A stretch of 64,000 nucleotides of DNA from positions 39,669,385 to 39,733,384 of the forward strand of contig NC_088295.1 of NCBI RefSeq assembly GCF_032854445.1, in the 5' to 3' direction. The position numbers were made by a program, and so were the translations under genes. Shown piece after piece: positions 1-11,772 of the stretch. Within the stretch, counting starts at the first letter, position 1. Every line of letters starts with the position of its first letter. Source of the stretch: Liolophura sinensis. Its lineage: Eukaryota > Mollusca > Polyplacophora > Chitonida > Chitonidae. The notes below the pieces were generated by a model. It was not told where the DNA came from. It did not search any database and worked only from the letters and a program-made list of their open reading frames with translations.

Positions 1-649
1 GTCCTATCTTAATGTCTTAGAGGATTTTCCTATTTGTGAAGGTTTTCCTATCACATAAATGAGTCTTTAACAGGAACAATTGCTTGGACAGTCCATATTT
101 TCCACAAATGGGATGATTTTGCACTTTTATTTTTCTACCCTCAGAGAAAAAAGATTTGTTCTGCCTGTAAAACAAAATTTTAATTGGTGTGGCCTTATCT
201 ACATGTGGAAAGAGTAAATCTGGACATTCAGTTGTCCGTCACATGAGACTGGTATGCACAATTACTGTTTATCAGAAGTGGCTTGTGTACTGTGATGAAT
301 TTTGTTCACATCTCATGAATGGGGTAAGATAAGTCACCCCAGCTTGACAGCTTGACCTGATGTATGGACTCAAGAAATGAAGCCCCATAAGTGTTGATGT
401 TTGTAGGTTTCCTACTCTACTGCATTTATTTGTAAGTAACTATCCATACAAAATGTGTTTCATGAGCTGCTACCAATAGTGAACGGTTCAGATATCACCA
501 ACGTGTGTGTCTTTAGCAAGGCGTGATAGATTGAAACTTTTTACCTGTACCCTGTACAAGGTCATCAGTGTGGTTACATGTATTTGCTCTGTCATGTCTG
601 TGAAAACAGCTTCTTGGTGTATGAAAAAAGAATATTCCTTGTATTTCAG
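1..649. other. Intron sequence upstream of the first visible ARPC1 exon
   Basis: No exon recognised. The stretch ends in an acceptor (tttcag at 644-649). The N-terminal ~145 residues of ARPC1 are not in the window, so the preceding exons lie to the left. It is AT-rich, with no clear repeat. Confidence 0.6.
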
Positions 650-3600
650 CTTGGACTGGCATCCCAATAACATCCTGTTGGCTTGTGGCTCTACAGATTT
701 TAAATGCAGGTTTGTCCTTTAAAATTATCATGTTTTAAGTATTTCTTTGTAATTTGTAAACATACATCTAAAAAGCTAAATTCTACCTGAAGGACAGTCT
801 AAATTTTTTTGAAATGTGGCTTGTCCTATAAAATGTAGCATAGTCACAGTAAATGCATCTTTAATAGTTTTGAAAACATTTTTTAAATTTTGTACACCAT
901 TGAAAATATCTCAGTGCAATATAAGAAATGTGTACAAAAGAGGTAAATTATACCATACATGTATTTGAGCCAAGCCATAATTACAAACCTCACAAATAAT
1001 AAAATGAACTTTTTTTGCAGGGTCTTCTCTGGTTATTTGAAGGAGGTAGAGTCCAAGCCATCAGCCAATCACTGGGGCACCAAGTTTAATTTTGGAAACT
1101 TGTTGGCGGAGTTCTCTACTGGTGGAGGTAAAAATGTTCAACTTGATACCATTAATCATGCAATTTAATCTGAGAGATGCTCACCTCTCCACTCATGATG
1201 TAAACATGACAGAGTTTGACTGTCATTTGACTGTCATTTAGTGTATAGTCTAACAAAATTATCATAAATTCACTCTAAACTAATTGGACAACATACATGT
1301 AGTCATGAAGTCATTGATGTGCATTTACTTATTTTCAGGAACTTAAAGCTTTACTTTAGATTTTTCATTCTGAAGTTTATGTTGACTTGAATTAAACAAG
1401 CTCAAATTGTCAATAGCTATGACATCCTGCAAAAAATCGATGTTGCCTTTCACTCATTCCATTCTTTAAGTTAATGGCTCGTCAGAAGATGGGATGTTGT
1501 AAAAAATATGTCTGAAATATATCTTGTACACCTGGCATCATCCTTGTTCCTGTTCCTCTTTTTTGCAGGAGGCTGGGTACATTCTGTGTCCTTCTCTGCC
1601 AGTGGAGACAAACTGGCCTGGGTTGGACACGACTCTAGTGTGGCTGTCGTCAATGGTGCTGATGGACTCAAGTAAGACTTTGTTGTAAACATTGCCCGTA
1701 AGATGCCCTTTAATGTTGTGTAGGTGTATATGAATGGAAGATACTAGTGTTGACTTTCAGAAAAATTCATAAATCAATTTTTCATAACTTTTTTTTGCAA
1801 ATAACATCACCTTATGGCTCAGTAACCTAGACAACATCTGTTATGAAAAAAAAAAGTTCTGAGAAATATGACTTACGAAGTTTTGTGAAAGTGGTCCAAG
1901 GTCAGTAACTTATGATATGTAATGGGAAGGTAGAATCAAATTTGACTGACTACTGCGTATATGTGTATGGTATTTTACAAACACTATGGCTCCATAGTAT
2001 CTGCCTTTGTGTCTACTCATTTCATGTGTGCAAGCTGACAGGTTTGATTAGGCCTTACATGTATGTGCCTAAAAATAGATTGTTCAGCTGGTGAAATAGC
2101 CATATTTACTTAAGCTTTCTATGTGTAATGATAAATTAAGTCATGTATTTTCATCTGGTTTATGTGCAATTGTAGATTTATTGTTAATGCGAGCTTTGTG
2201 GATTTTCAGGCTGTCATTTGTGAAGACAGAGTTCCTTCCCTTCATGGGCTGCTCCTGGGTTTCTGAGAACTCCCTGGTCTGTGTGGTAAGTGGCATGATC
2301 AAGAGCTTTGTATGTCTGCGTTAGTATTGAGGCTTTTGCTCAATATTATCAACATTACACATGATTGCTCCATATTATGTTGGATAGATCAGTAACTCAT
2401 CATGCATCATTGCCAGATGAGATAGTATAAACAAAGGCTGCACAATCTGTTACTCAGTTTATATGTTAGTCACACTGTGAAGACCTTTCTTACATGTGAA
2501 CTAAAGTAGCATTTTTATGGAAGATAGATATCTTGCCTTGTTCGCTGAATTCATAATATCATCCTAATGCGCTCCTCTGATGCCTTCAAAACAGAAAATA
2601 GGAGTAAATTGTACTCAGAAGGCCATAAAAGCTTATTCAGCAGACCACATTTACATTTTCTACTTTGATTATTATCCTGGATGTATATCATGATTGATAT
2701 CCTGAATGTATATCATGATTGCTATCCTGGATGTATAACACGATTGCTGTCCGGGGTGCATAACATGATTGCTCTCCTGGATGTATATCATGATTGCTAT
2801 CCTGGATGTATAACATGATGGCTATCCTGGATGTATATCATGATTGCTATCCTGAATGTATAACACGATTGCTGTCTGGGGTGCATAACATGATTGCTCT
2901 CCTGGATGTATAACATAATGGCTATCCTGGATGTATATCATGATTGCTATCCTGAATGTATAACACGATTGCTATCCTGGATGTATATCATGATTGCTAT
3001 CCTGGATGTATATCATGATGGCTATCCTGGATGTATATCATGATGGCTATCCTGTATGTATATCATGATTGCTATCCTGGATGTATATCACCATTGCTAT
3101 CCTGGATGTATATCATGATTGCTATCCTGGATGTATAACATGATGGCTATCCTGGATGTATATCATGATTGCTATCCTGAATGTATAACACGATTGCTGT
3201 CTGGGGTGCATAACATGATTGCTCTCCTGGATGTATAACATAATGGCTATCCTGGATGTATATCATGATTGCTATCCTGAATGTATAACACGATTGCTAT
3301 CCTGGATGTATATCATGATTGCTATCCTGGATGTATATCATGATGGCTATTCTGGATGTATATCATGATGGTTATCCTGGATGTATATCATGATTGCTAT
3401 CCTGGATGTATATCATGATTGCTATCCTGGATGTATATCATGATGGCTATCCTGGATGTATATCACGATTGCTATCCTGGATGTATAACATGATGGCTAT
3501 CCTGGAGGTATGTCATGATTGCTATCCTGAATGTATAACACAATTGCTGTCCGGGGTGCATAACACGATTGCTATCCAGGATATATAACACGATTGCTAT

Positions 3601-6600
3601 CCTGGATGTATATCATGATTGCTATCCTGGATGTATATCATGATTGCTATCCTGGATGTATATCATGATTGCTATCCTGGATGTATATCATGATGGCTAT
3701 CCTGGATGTATATCACGATTGGTATCCTGGATGTATATCACGATTGCTATCCTGGATGTATATCATGATTGCTATCCTGGATGTATAACACGATTGCTAT
3801 CCAGGATGTATATCAGGATTGCTATCCTGGATGTATAACACGATTGCTATCCTGAATGTATAACACAATTGCTGTCCGGGGTGCATAACACGATTGCTAT
3901 CCAGGATATATAACACGATTGCTATCCTGGATGTATATCATGATTGCTATCCTGGATGTATATCATGATTGCTATCCTGGATGTATATCATGATTGCTAT
4001 CCTGGATGTATATCGTGATGGCTATCCTGGATGTATATCACGATTGGTATCCTGTATGTATATCATGATTGCTATCCTGGATGTATATCATGATTGCTAT
4101 CCTGGATGTATATCACGATTGCTATCCTGGATGTATATCATGATTGCTATCCTGGATGTATATCATGATTGCTATCCTGGATGTATATCAGGATTGCTAT
4201 CCTGGATGTATATCACGATTGGTATCCTGGATGTATATCACGATTGGTATCCGGGATGCATAACACAATTGCTATCCGGGATGCATAACACAATTGCTAT
4301 CCTGGATGCATAACACAATTGCTATCCTGGATGTATATCAGGATTGCTATCCTGGATGTATATCACGATTGCTATCCTGGATGTATATCACGATTGTTAT
4401 CCTGGATGTATAACACGATTGCTATCCTGGATGCATAACACAATTGCTATCCTGGATGTATATCAGGATTGCTATCCTGGATGTATATCACGATTGCTAT
4501 CCTGGATGTATATCACGATTGTTATCCTGGATGTATAACACGATTGCTATCCTGGATGCATAACACAATTGCTATCCTGGATGTATAACACGATTGCTAT
4601 CCTGGATGTATAACACGATTGCTATCCAGGATGTATATCATGATTGCTATCCTGGATGTATATCATGATTGCTATCCTGGATGTATATCATGATGGCTAT
4701 CCTGGATGTATATCATGATTGGTATCCTGGATGTATATCACGATTGGTATCCGGGATGCATAACACAATTGCTATCCGGGATGCATAACACAATTGCTAT
4801 CCTGGATGCATAACACAATTACTATCCTGGATGTATATCAGGATTGCTATCCTGGATGTATATCACGATTGGTATCCTGGATGTATATCACGATTGTTAT
4901 CCTGGATGTATAACACGATTGCTATCCTGGATGCATAACACAATTGCTATCCTGGATGTATAACACGATTGCTATCCTGGATGTATAACACGATTGCTAT
5001 CCTGGATGTATAACACGATTGCTATCCTGGATGTATAACATAATGGCTATCCTGTATGTACATGTATATCATGTTTGCTATCCTGTATACATAACACGAT
5101 TGCTATCCTGGATGTATAACACGATTGCTATCGTGGATGTATATCATGATTGCTATCCTGGATGTATAACACGATTGGTATCCTGTATGTATATCATGTT
5201 TGCTATCCTGTATGTACATGTATATCATGTTTGCTATCCTGTATACATAACACGATTGCTATCCTGGATGTATATCATGATTGGTATCCTGTATGTATAT
5301 CATGTTTGCTATCCTGTATGTACATGTATATCATGTTTGCTATCCTGTATACATAACACGATTGCTATCCTGTAGGTATATCATTTTTGCTATCCTGTAT
5401 GTACATGTATATCACGTTTGCTATCCTGTATACATAACACAATTGCTATCCTGGATGTATATCACGATTGCTATCCTGGATGGCTAACAGTCGTTGAGTG
5501 TCATGTTTAAAGTGCACATTGAGCGGTTTCGTAGGTAACTGTAATTTGTAAAGGTGGTGTCTGGTTTTGATGTTTTCTTCTTTCATTCTAGCTTCCACAT
5601 TAACTTCCTTCCAATGAGTTGTCTCCTATTAGATAGCGCAGCTCACCCTGTTCACACTAAGCTGCCAGCTGTAGTACTGTGATATTCCCTCTCTTACCCA
5701 CAGGGTTATGACTGTAACCCAATGGTGTATTCCTACGCGGACAATGGACGGCTGACTTTTGTCAGCAAACTTGACATACCAAAAGAGAAAGAGGGGGGCA
5801 CTGTCAGGTAGGTGACCTTGTGGATGACCCTACTGCGTATTACACAACAGCTCAAGCCTATAAATTGACTAGGTTTTTACTCGTATCAGGTGTGAGTGGG
5901 AGGGATGTCATCTGGCGTCACTGTATTGGGATACTGTACATGATGTTGTCTATGTTTTCAGTCATGATGTGTCTGTCATATGATGAGATGTAGCATTGCA
6001 TTTATTTGGGGTATGGCTGACATATTATCATATGAGCTATGGCTGTCATTAAATGATTTGGATATGACTGTCCTATTATAACTATCATGATGCTACATGT
6101 ACTTACATGTGTGGTCTAAATAATTCCCAGTAAAATTTATTTATAATTTTTTCACCAAATCGGCTTCTTCAGTGTAATTGTCAATGTGACCTGATTTTCT
6201 CCTATAACTTAGGAATTTTTCCTGTAACTAAGGAATATTTTGTGAATATGTTGTAGTGCAATGAAGCGTTTCCAAGACCTGGATAAGAAAGCTGCCGTGG
6301 ATGACTCCTCCACGGATCTCAAGACTCTCCACAAGAACACTATCCTGTAAGCAGCACTGCTCAAAAGATTCCCTCACATTTCAGCTCCATGATATATTGC
6401 ATAGTTCAGGGAAAAAGAACTCAGAATTGCTGTATTTGACGTAAGATTTTGAATATGAAGACAAGGCTAGCTCATTTTGAATATGATGACCAGGATTGCT
6501 CATTTTGAATATGATGACCAGGCTTGCTCAATTTGAATATGATGACAAGTCTTGCTCATTTTGAATGTGATGACCAGGCTTGCTCATTTTGTGTATGATG

Positions 6601-7699
6601 ACAAGGCTTGCTCATTTTGAATATGATGACAAGTCTTGCTCATTTTGAATATGATAACAAGGCTTGCTCATTTCGAATATGATGACCAGGCTTGCTCATT
6701 TTGAATATGATGACAAGGCTTGCTCATCTTGGCTGATTTTTAGAGCTCTGCTCACCAAAAATAATGTTTTATGACCTTATTTTGATTCTAAGAAGAATTT
6801 TTACATGATAATTTTAGGGCCAGTGCTGGAATGTATAAAGTCCTACATGTTACTCAGAATACTAAAAGAATGTTGGTAATTTTTCTTTTGCTGCGTATAA
6901 TCATACTCTCTGAACAACTGAGCTTTTGTTTTTTGACATACAAGATGTTGTTTTGGCACTAATTTATTGAGTACAGAAAATTCCTATTCTGAAATCAGTT
7001 TCTACACTAAAAGCAAGTTATATGTTAGGAAAGAAACTAATTTGTTTTGGTTCAATTTCAGACAAGTTACTGTTCACAGTGGCACCAAAGCTGATGCCAC
7101 TAAAGTGTCTACCTCTGCTGTGGATGGGAACATCATCATCTGGGACTTCAAGGTATGTCTCTTAAGCATCAGTCATTTTGCTTATTCTGGTACATAATAT
7201 GCCAGATCACAGTTTGGATTGGACAAGGCACATTGGAGGCTTAGGGAAGATGATCAAACAGACTCCAGTGTTACAGCATTGTACTTTTTGCTGTTTTAAC
7301 ACAATTTCCCACATGTGGTGTGTTGGATGCAAATTTTTATGACACCTAGAACCTTAGATGGATTCAAACATATTGTCAAGTTGAAATCTAAAACAAATAA
7401 AAACACAAAAAATGGAATTGGTGTGAATCAAGGGCTGTATACAAAGTGCTGAAGTATGCAAAGTTGTGGCATAAGCATTAATCATCATTCATGTTGGAAA
7501 CTGACATCTTACCTATTTGGATCATACAGCCGCTGATTTTGTCCAAGCCCTACTTCATGTTATTCTGTTGACCAGGTTTACGTTGAGCATGGTTGCCACA
7601 GCTATTGGGGGAACTGAAATTGGTCTGTTTGACTTGATTCCTCTGTGTTTTCTCATGTTTCAGTCCCTTGAAAGGTCGATTTCTGGCCTGAAGATTTGA
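650..7699 (+). CDS. ARPC1: Actin-related protein 2/3 complex subunit 1 (ARPC1), C-terminal part, 8 exons
   Basis: ARPC1 is the WD40 beta-propeller subunit of the Arp2/3 complex, which nucleates branched actin filaments in the cytoplasm. Exons read as 650-709, 1021-1127, 1569-1671, 2210-2285, 5704-5807, 6257-6346, 7062-7152 and 7664-7699. All introns are GT-AG, and the joined frame is open for 221 residues to a TGA at 7697-7699. Diagnostic peptides are LDWHPNN with STDFKCR (exon 1), [20 protein letters not shown] (exon 3), RFQDLDKKA (exon 6), [10 protein letters not shown] (exon 7) and the family C-terminus [11 protein letters not shown] (last exon). The family is about 370 residues, so roughly the first 145 are off the left edge. 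The intron 2286-5703 holds a 25-bp satellite and the intron 6347-7061 a 28-bp minisatellite. Whether it matches vertebrate ARPC1A or ARPC1B better cannot be said; invertebrates usually have one copy. Confidence 0.95.
2670..5484. repeat. 25-bp satellite inside an ARPC1 intron
   Basis: There are about 112 head-to-tail units close to GCTATCCTGGATGTATATCA followed by YGATT. Unit subclasses differ in TATATCATG versus TATAACACG, GATGCATAACACAATT and GTATACATAACACGATT. Groups of units recur as higher-order blocks: a five-unit, 125-bp block starts at 4321 and again at 4446. From 5050 on, some units carry an extra TACATG, which makes them 31 bp. Because 25 is not a multiple of three, the array reads as a 25-residue peptide repeat; those open frames are not genes. 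Confidence 0.95.
6451..6730. repeat. 28-bp intronic minisatellite, 10 units
   Basis: The array is exactly 280 bp, ten units of about GAATATGATGACAAGGCTTG followed by CTCATTTT, with A/C variation at ACAAGG/ACCAGG. It lies in the ARPC1 intron between exons 6257-6346 and 7062-7152. Confidence 0.92.
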
Positions 7700-8480
7700 G
7701 CAGAATGGGCAGTCAGTGATGAGGGAGTCTCACCGAATACTGTACATCCCATGCCTACACATTCTGTATTCTACATGTAATGTTTACATTAGCTCAGCCT
7801 TCCCACAATACCCTATTTTGACCTATTTTAGAAGCATGAGCCAATCCCAGGCTGTTTGATTGGTTAATTGGGTAAGTGTAACATAGCCTGATGTAATACT
7901 CTGTTACTTCCTGTAACCAGTAACTCAAGATATATACCATTCCAGAACTTTTTTCTCCACTTTGTTTTTCTTATTTCTGAAAAAAGGCATATTTGAAAGT
8001 ATGGTTACGTTAATTTGAGACCTGTTCTGTACTAAAATTACAATTATTTCATGCCTTGTTCTCTAATTAAGCTGAAAATGTATGTACAGTACTCTAAAAC
8101 ATCTACAAGAGTGAAAGAAAAAAAGCAACAAAGAAATTTATTGTTGCTTTTTCTTCTAGTAATATACATATTACCGCAAGACTACATGGCACGTTTCTTG
8201 GATATACTATATTGTTTTAACGAAGATTTATCATTTGTTGAGCTTGAATTTTAGGTGTAGAACAAACTGAGTATCATACATTTATGTTACAGTGGGTTTT
8301 CTTCATTGAAAGCTTCCCTGAAATGCAACTTCATTACATTTCTGAACGTTTTTTTTTTTCATGAAAATTGTCAAAAGAAGAAAAATACAAATTATTGTCG
8401 AAATATTTATACCTACATATATATTGTAAATTGAAGCATATGTAAATTTTTTTATAACCTTAATAAAGAAGAAGGGACTC
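7700..8480 (+). other. ARPC1: ARPC1 3' untranslated region with poly(A) signal
   Basis: This follows the ARPC1 stop codon. The canonical AATAAA at 8462-8467 is the best polyadenylation signal, which implies a 3' UTR of about 780 bases. The stretch has AT-rich, U-rich tracts typical of a UTR and no repeat recognised. The end is inferred. Confidence 0.65.
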
Positions 8481-9091
8481 CCACAGATATAAGTGACTTT
8501 GATCTTTCTTATGTTAGCTGTTATGGTTTATTGATATTTCGCAGGACAGGAGCCATATTTTGGTGAAAAACCCAGTTTGCTCTACCAAAGTTAAGTGTAA
8601 AAACTTGAGTTAAAACACATGGCAGTAACCTTTTGACAGCTTTTGTTGTTGTTGGGCACTTTTTTTTGTGGGGCATGACACTTCAGCAGCTTCAACACTT
8701 TGGGGGCATGGACTTTCCCTGACCCAGTACATGAACACCATTGTTACACCATATACAGCGTGAAGATGTGGAAGCGTCCAGGTTACTTGCCAGATGATTG
8801 TGGTTTGACGTGTGGTCCGGTTTCCTTCCCAGATAACTGTCGGATTCTTGAGTATGTACAGTCTTTGAACACCAATCAAATAAACATACTTATCTTAGTC
8901 CTTAGGATGTGTGACTTCACTTGAGGGAGGCCAGTGCCAACTGCTTGTATTTGAGAGAAATACAACGTTTGAAGCCGCTGGGAACTATTGGGGTTGCTGT
9001 CGTGATGTTCGGCTAATCCGAACAGCCATTGTTAGAATGACAGAGCCGGACCATTTACAGGATAGATCGATAAACAATTAACATAAGTCTT
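8481..9091. other. Intergenic; weak SINE-C fragment
   Basis: Positions 8669-8730 (GTGGGGCATGACACTTCAGC ... GGGGGCATGGACT ... CCCTG) resemble the middle of the SINE-C copies at 9671 and 21527. The rest is unassigned. Confidence 0.35.
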
Positions 9092-9225
9092 AAGGAAGGT
9101 CTTGCAGCATCCTGCGGATGGTCGTGGGATTCCCCGGGTTCCTCCCCTCATAATGCTGGCCGCCGTCGTATAAGTGAAATATTCTTGAGTACGGCGTAAA
9201 ACACCAGTCAAATAAATAAATAAAT
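9092..9225 (+). mobile_element. SINE family A, 5'-truncated copy
   Basis: The body and tail of family A are present: a cctgcggatggtcgtggg segment, then GCTGGCCGCCGTCGTATAAG, ATTCTTGAGTACGGCGTAAA and an (AAAT)n tail. It matches the full copies at 17973 and 49575 but lacks the tRNA-like head. Confidence 0.85.
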
Positions 9226-9670
9226 ATTCAGGAATGTTACCGTTTTGTTTATCGAGATTGATGGAAACTACTTAGAAATCGTACACATTTATCTATGGTA
9301 CAGTTAAAACCTTTGCTGGGCACTTGGTTATTTGCTGTATCGGATGCAGCAAGATCTTTCCAACAACTTTGTTCCTGACATGCTGGAAAAGCGATGTTCG
9401 AACGACATCGTGGGATTGAAGTGCAATAACATGTTGAAGAGAGCTGGTATGACCGCATTCGGCTTCTGACGGTTACAGCACTGGTTGTCCGGCCCTTGAT
9501 CAATTTGGGGTTGCGTGTTCGAATCCAGTTCTCGCTTCTTCGTCACAGTATATTATCACATTGTGCAACGACTTCACTTTCAAATAACTTCTATAACTGT
9601 CTTATCATATGTTTCTCTGGTTATCTCCACTACGATGGCATAAATTACTTGCATCCTGTCCATCGCTACC

Positions 9671-9948
9671 GCTTTGGTGGCCTAATGGTTAGAGCGTCCG
9701 CCTCGAAGTTTGTAAAGACTTTATAAATGGTACGTTTCCGTTGGGGCTCAGTACTGAAAGATTAGAGCAAGGAAACAGGACTGATTGGCCCGGCGTCAGT
9801 ATAATGTGAATTGGTGGGGTGTCATGTCTGGCGTCTTCAACATGATACTTCAGTGGCGGCTGTACTTTGGCGGCATGGACTCGCCCTGCCACAAGAAGAC
9901 AGTATATGTGTGACGTAAAACCCCAAGCATCCATTCGTTCATTTATTA
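9671..9948 (+). mobile_element. SINE family C copy
   Basis: The head TGGTGGCCTAATGGTTAGAG resembles a tRNA A box, but no complete cloverleaf is present. The body includes GGGGTGTCATGTCTGG and CATGGACTCGCCCTGCCACA, and the 3' end is ACGTAAAACCCCAAGCAT. A second copy at 21527-21880 aligns along its length. Confidence 0.75.
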
Positions 9949-10931
9949 CACATGCCATAACAAGTTAATTTTAGATGGCCATATGTTAAGTAGAAGCATA
10001 TCCTAACTATTGATTTATGTTAACACTGATTTAATGCTAGCCGGCTTATATCTTTACACACACAGAAGTGTTAAAATGCTACCTGTTCTCCACACTGACT
10101 TGGTTTATTCGCCAAGGCAGAAATACGGATTTTAATCTTACCAAAATATTACAAAACTGATCACATGATAAAGTTTACGTTTTACATATGAAGACAAATG
10201 CTAACCAAAAGAAACTTTGGCAGCACAATGAAACACGTGAAAACTTCAGTAAAAATATATATCTGGTTAATGTCGGTCTTCATGCACTAAGTTAAAAACA
10301 CAGTTCTGCATTCCAATCAAAAATTGGCGTTTTTAATTGAGAGTGCACCCAGCTCTTTATGACCATGTAACTATGGGCACTTCCACCGAGTTTTATACTT
10401 CTGATTCAGAATCGTATTTGAATTTTGAAATTTGCACTTTTTAATCGCCCCTCTCTGGTACCGATTCCTCGCCTTCCTGAACTAGGTTGTTTGCGCCCAA
10501 GCTGTGTAGTCTCTATGTTTTTTTTTATTCAGGATTGTCTTTGCAAAGACGCTTAGTCAGCAGACTTGTAACATAGAGAACAACAATCAATACAGTTTGC
10601 ACCCGAGTTACCATTGTTCAGAAAAAGGTACCCCATTGTTTCATTAATCGAAGAAATTAATTTCAATCTGTGTATAGACGTTTTGTTTTGTAAAAATTTA
10701 CAAACATTGACTTCTCGGTTGTCAGTGCTTTTGTTTATGTTTGTGATATGTTTCCATCAAAGTTATATTCTTAATTTTTGGAATATTTTTCAAAGACGAG
10801 AAGATATTTGTTAGTATCCATATTTCCCCCATGCATGCTACATTGCAGTCCTGTAAATACTTACTTTAATATAATATAATCAGTTCAGTGAGAATATTTC
10901 TGTTATATCACCCTTCTTATATTTTACTTAG
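9949..10931. other. Unassigned intergenic sequence
   Basis: I see no repeat, domain or splice-supported reading frame here. Confidence 0.5.
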
Positions 10932-10976
10932 CCGTCTTTGCACTACAACGACGTTCTGTTAAGCCTGCATCGGTCA

Positions 10977-11112
10977 ATGTTCTTGTCGGTACTGTCCCTG
11001 GTACAACGCACAGGCGTCGTTCATTTAGGGGCCACAGGCTGTGAAGCATTGAGTTCGAGTGTTTCAACTCAGGTCACGCCTGTTCTAAGGAGGTTTGCGT
11101 ACCATGTCTTTG
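10977..11112 (+). CDS. Possible first coding exon, presequence-like N-terminus (unidentified)
   Basis: An ATG at 10977 opens a frame of 45 residues and one extra base, ending at a strong donor (TCTTTG then GTAAGG, GT at 11113). The peptide starts MFLSVLSLVQRTGVVHL and ends VLRRFAYHVFG. It is rich in Ser, Thr, Val and Arg with a single acidic residue, which would suit a mitochondrial targeting sequence. The start context is weak. An acceptor-like ttttacttag at 10922-10931 means it could also be an internal exon. No partner exon was found and I do not recognise the protein. Confidence 0.25.
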
Positions 11113-11723
11113 GTAAGGTGCAGTGGTTTCTTCTCATTTTTTCCCAGCTGTTCGGTCCAATAGGCTTTTGTATAAACAATACGTTTGAAAAGGCAGTCGG
11201 AATACAAAGATGTAGAGAGCTGATAAAGGCTCAATTGTTTTTTTTTTTATTCTAACATTTCTTCACATCAGAAATATCCAACTTTTCATTCTTATACGTA
11301 TAAATAGGTATAGTCTTAACCCTAATAGCTTTCACGCAAATGGAATATTCTCGAATCAAAACAGCGTAAAATAGAATAGAAAGAAAGTGACGTTTTTTAT
11401 CATCTGGAGGATATAACCCTTGGAACACAGACGGTCATACACGTCCGAGAAAAGACAGGTAAAGAAAAGGAGCATAGATCATATATCATAGCCGACGGAG
11501 AGTGTCCAGCGTTGCAAATTTCCTCATGCGTTCGTAAAATTAAAACTACTTCAACAACATGACTGTTGTTTTTGATGTTATATTTCACTTGATTTATGGC
11601 AATCTGCGTTTTAAATAAACGAATCTGGCTTTGGATCGATAGGACCTTCCATACTGGACACAGCTCTATGACGTATAGGTTACTAAGCAACAGGAATGGT
11701 TATTGCAACCCATATCCAAACAC

Positions 11724-11772
11724 TCAGGTTTCTTCCACCCATCAAAATGGCCGCCAACTTATTGGTGAAATA
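11724..11772 (+). mobile_element. SINE family A fragment, left of the Tc1 insertion
   Basis: Segments such as ATGGCCGCCAAC and GGTGAAATA align with the family A body (GCTGGCCGCCGTCGTATAAG, then TGAAATA). The fragment stops exactly at the TA where the Tc1-like element begins, and continues at 13352. Confidence 0.6.

Noticed and set aside
3394-5487. Several 64-118 codon plus-strand frames encoding [17 protein letters not shown]-like repeats
   Set aside because: They are translations of the 25-bp intronic satellite; the period is not a multiple of three and the peptide simply cycles through frames.
9671-9715. tRNA gene
   Set aside because: Only the 5' half resembles a tRNA; no anticodon or acceptor closure. 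It belongs to SINE family C.
10998-11050. Adenylosuccinate-lyase-like phrase GVVHLGATGC
   Set aside because: The resemblance is limited to a few residues and the flanking sequence does not match.
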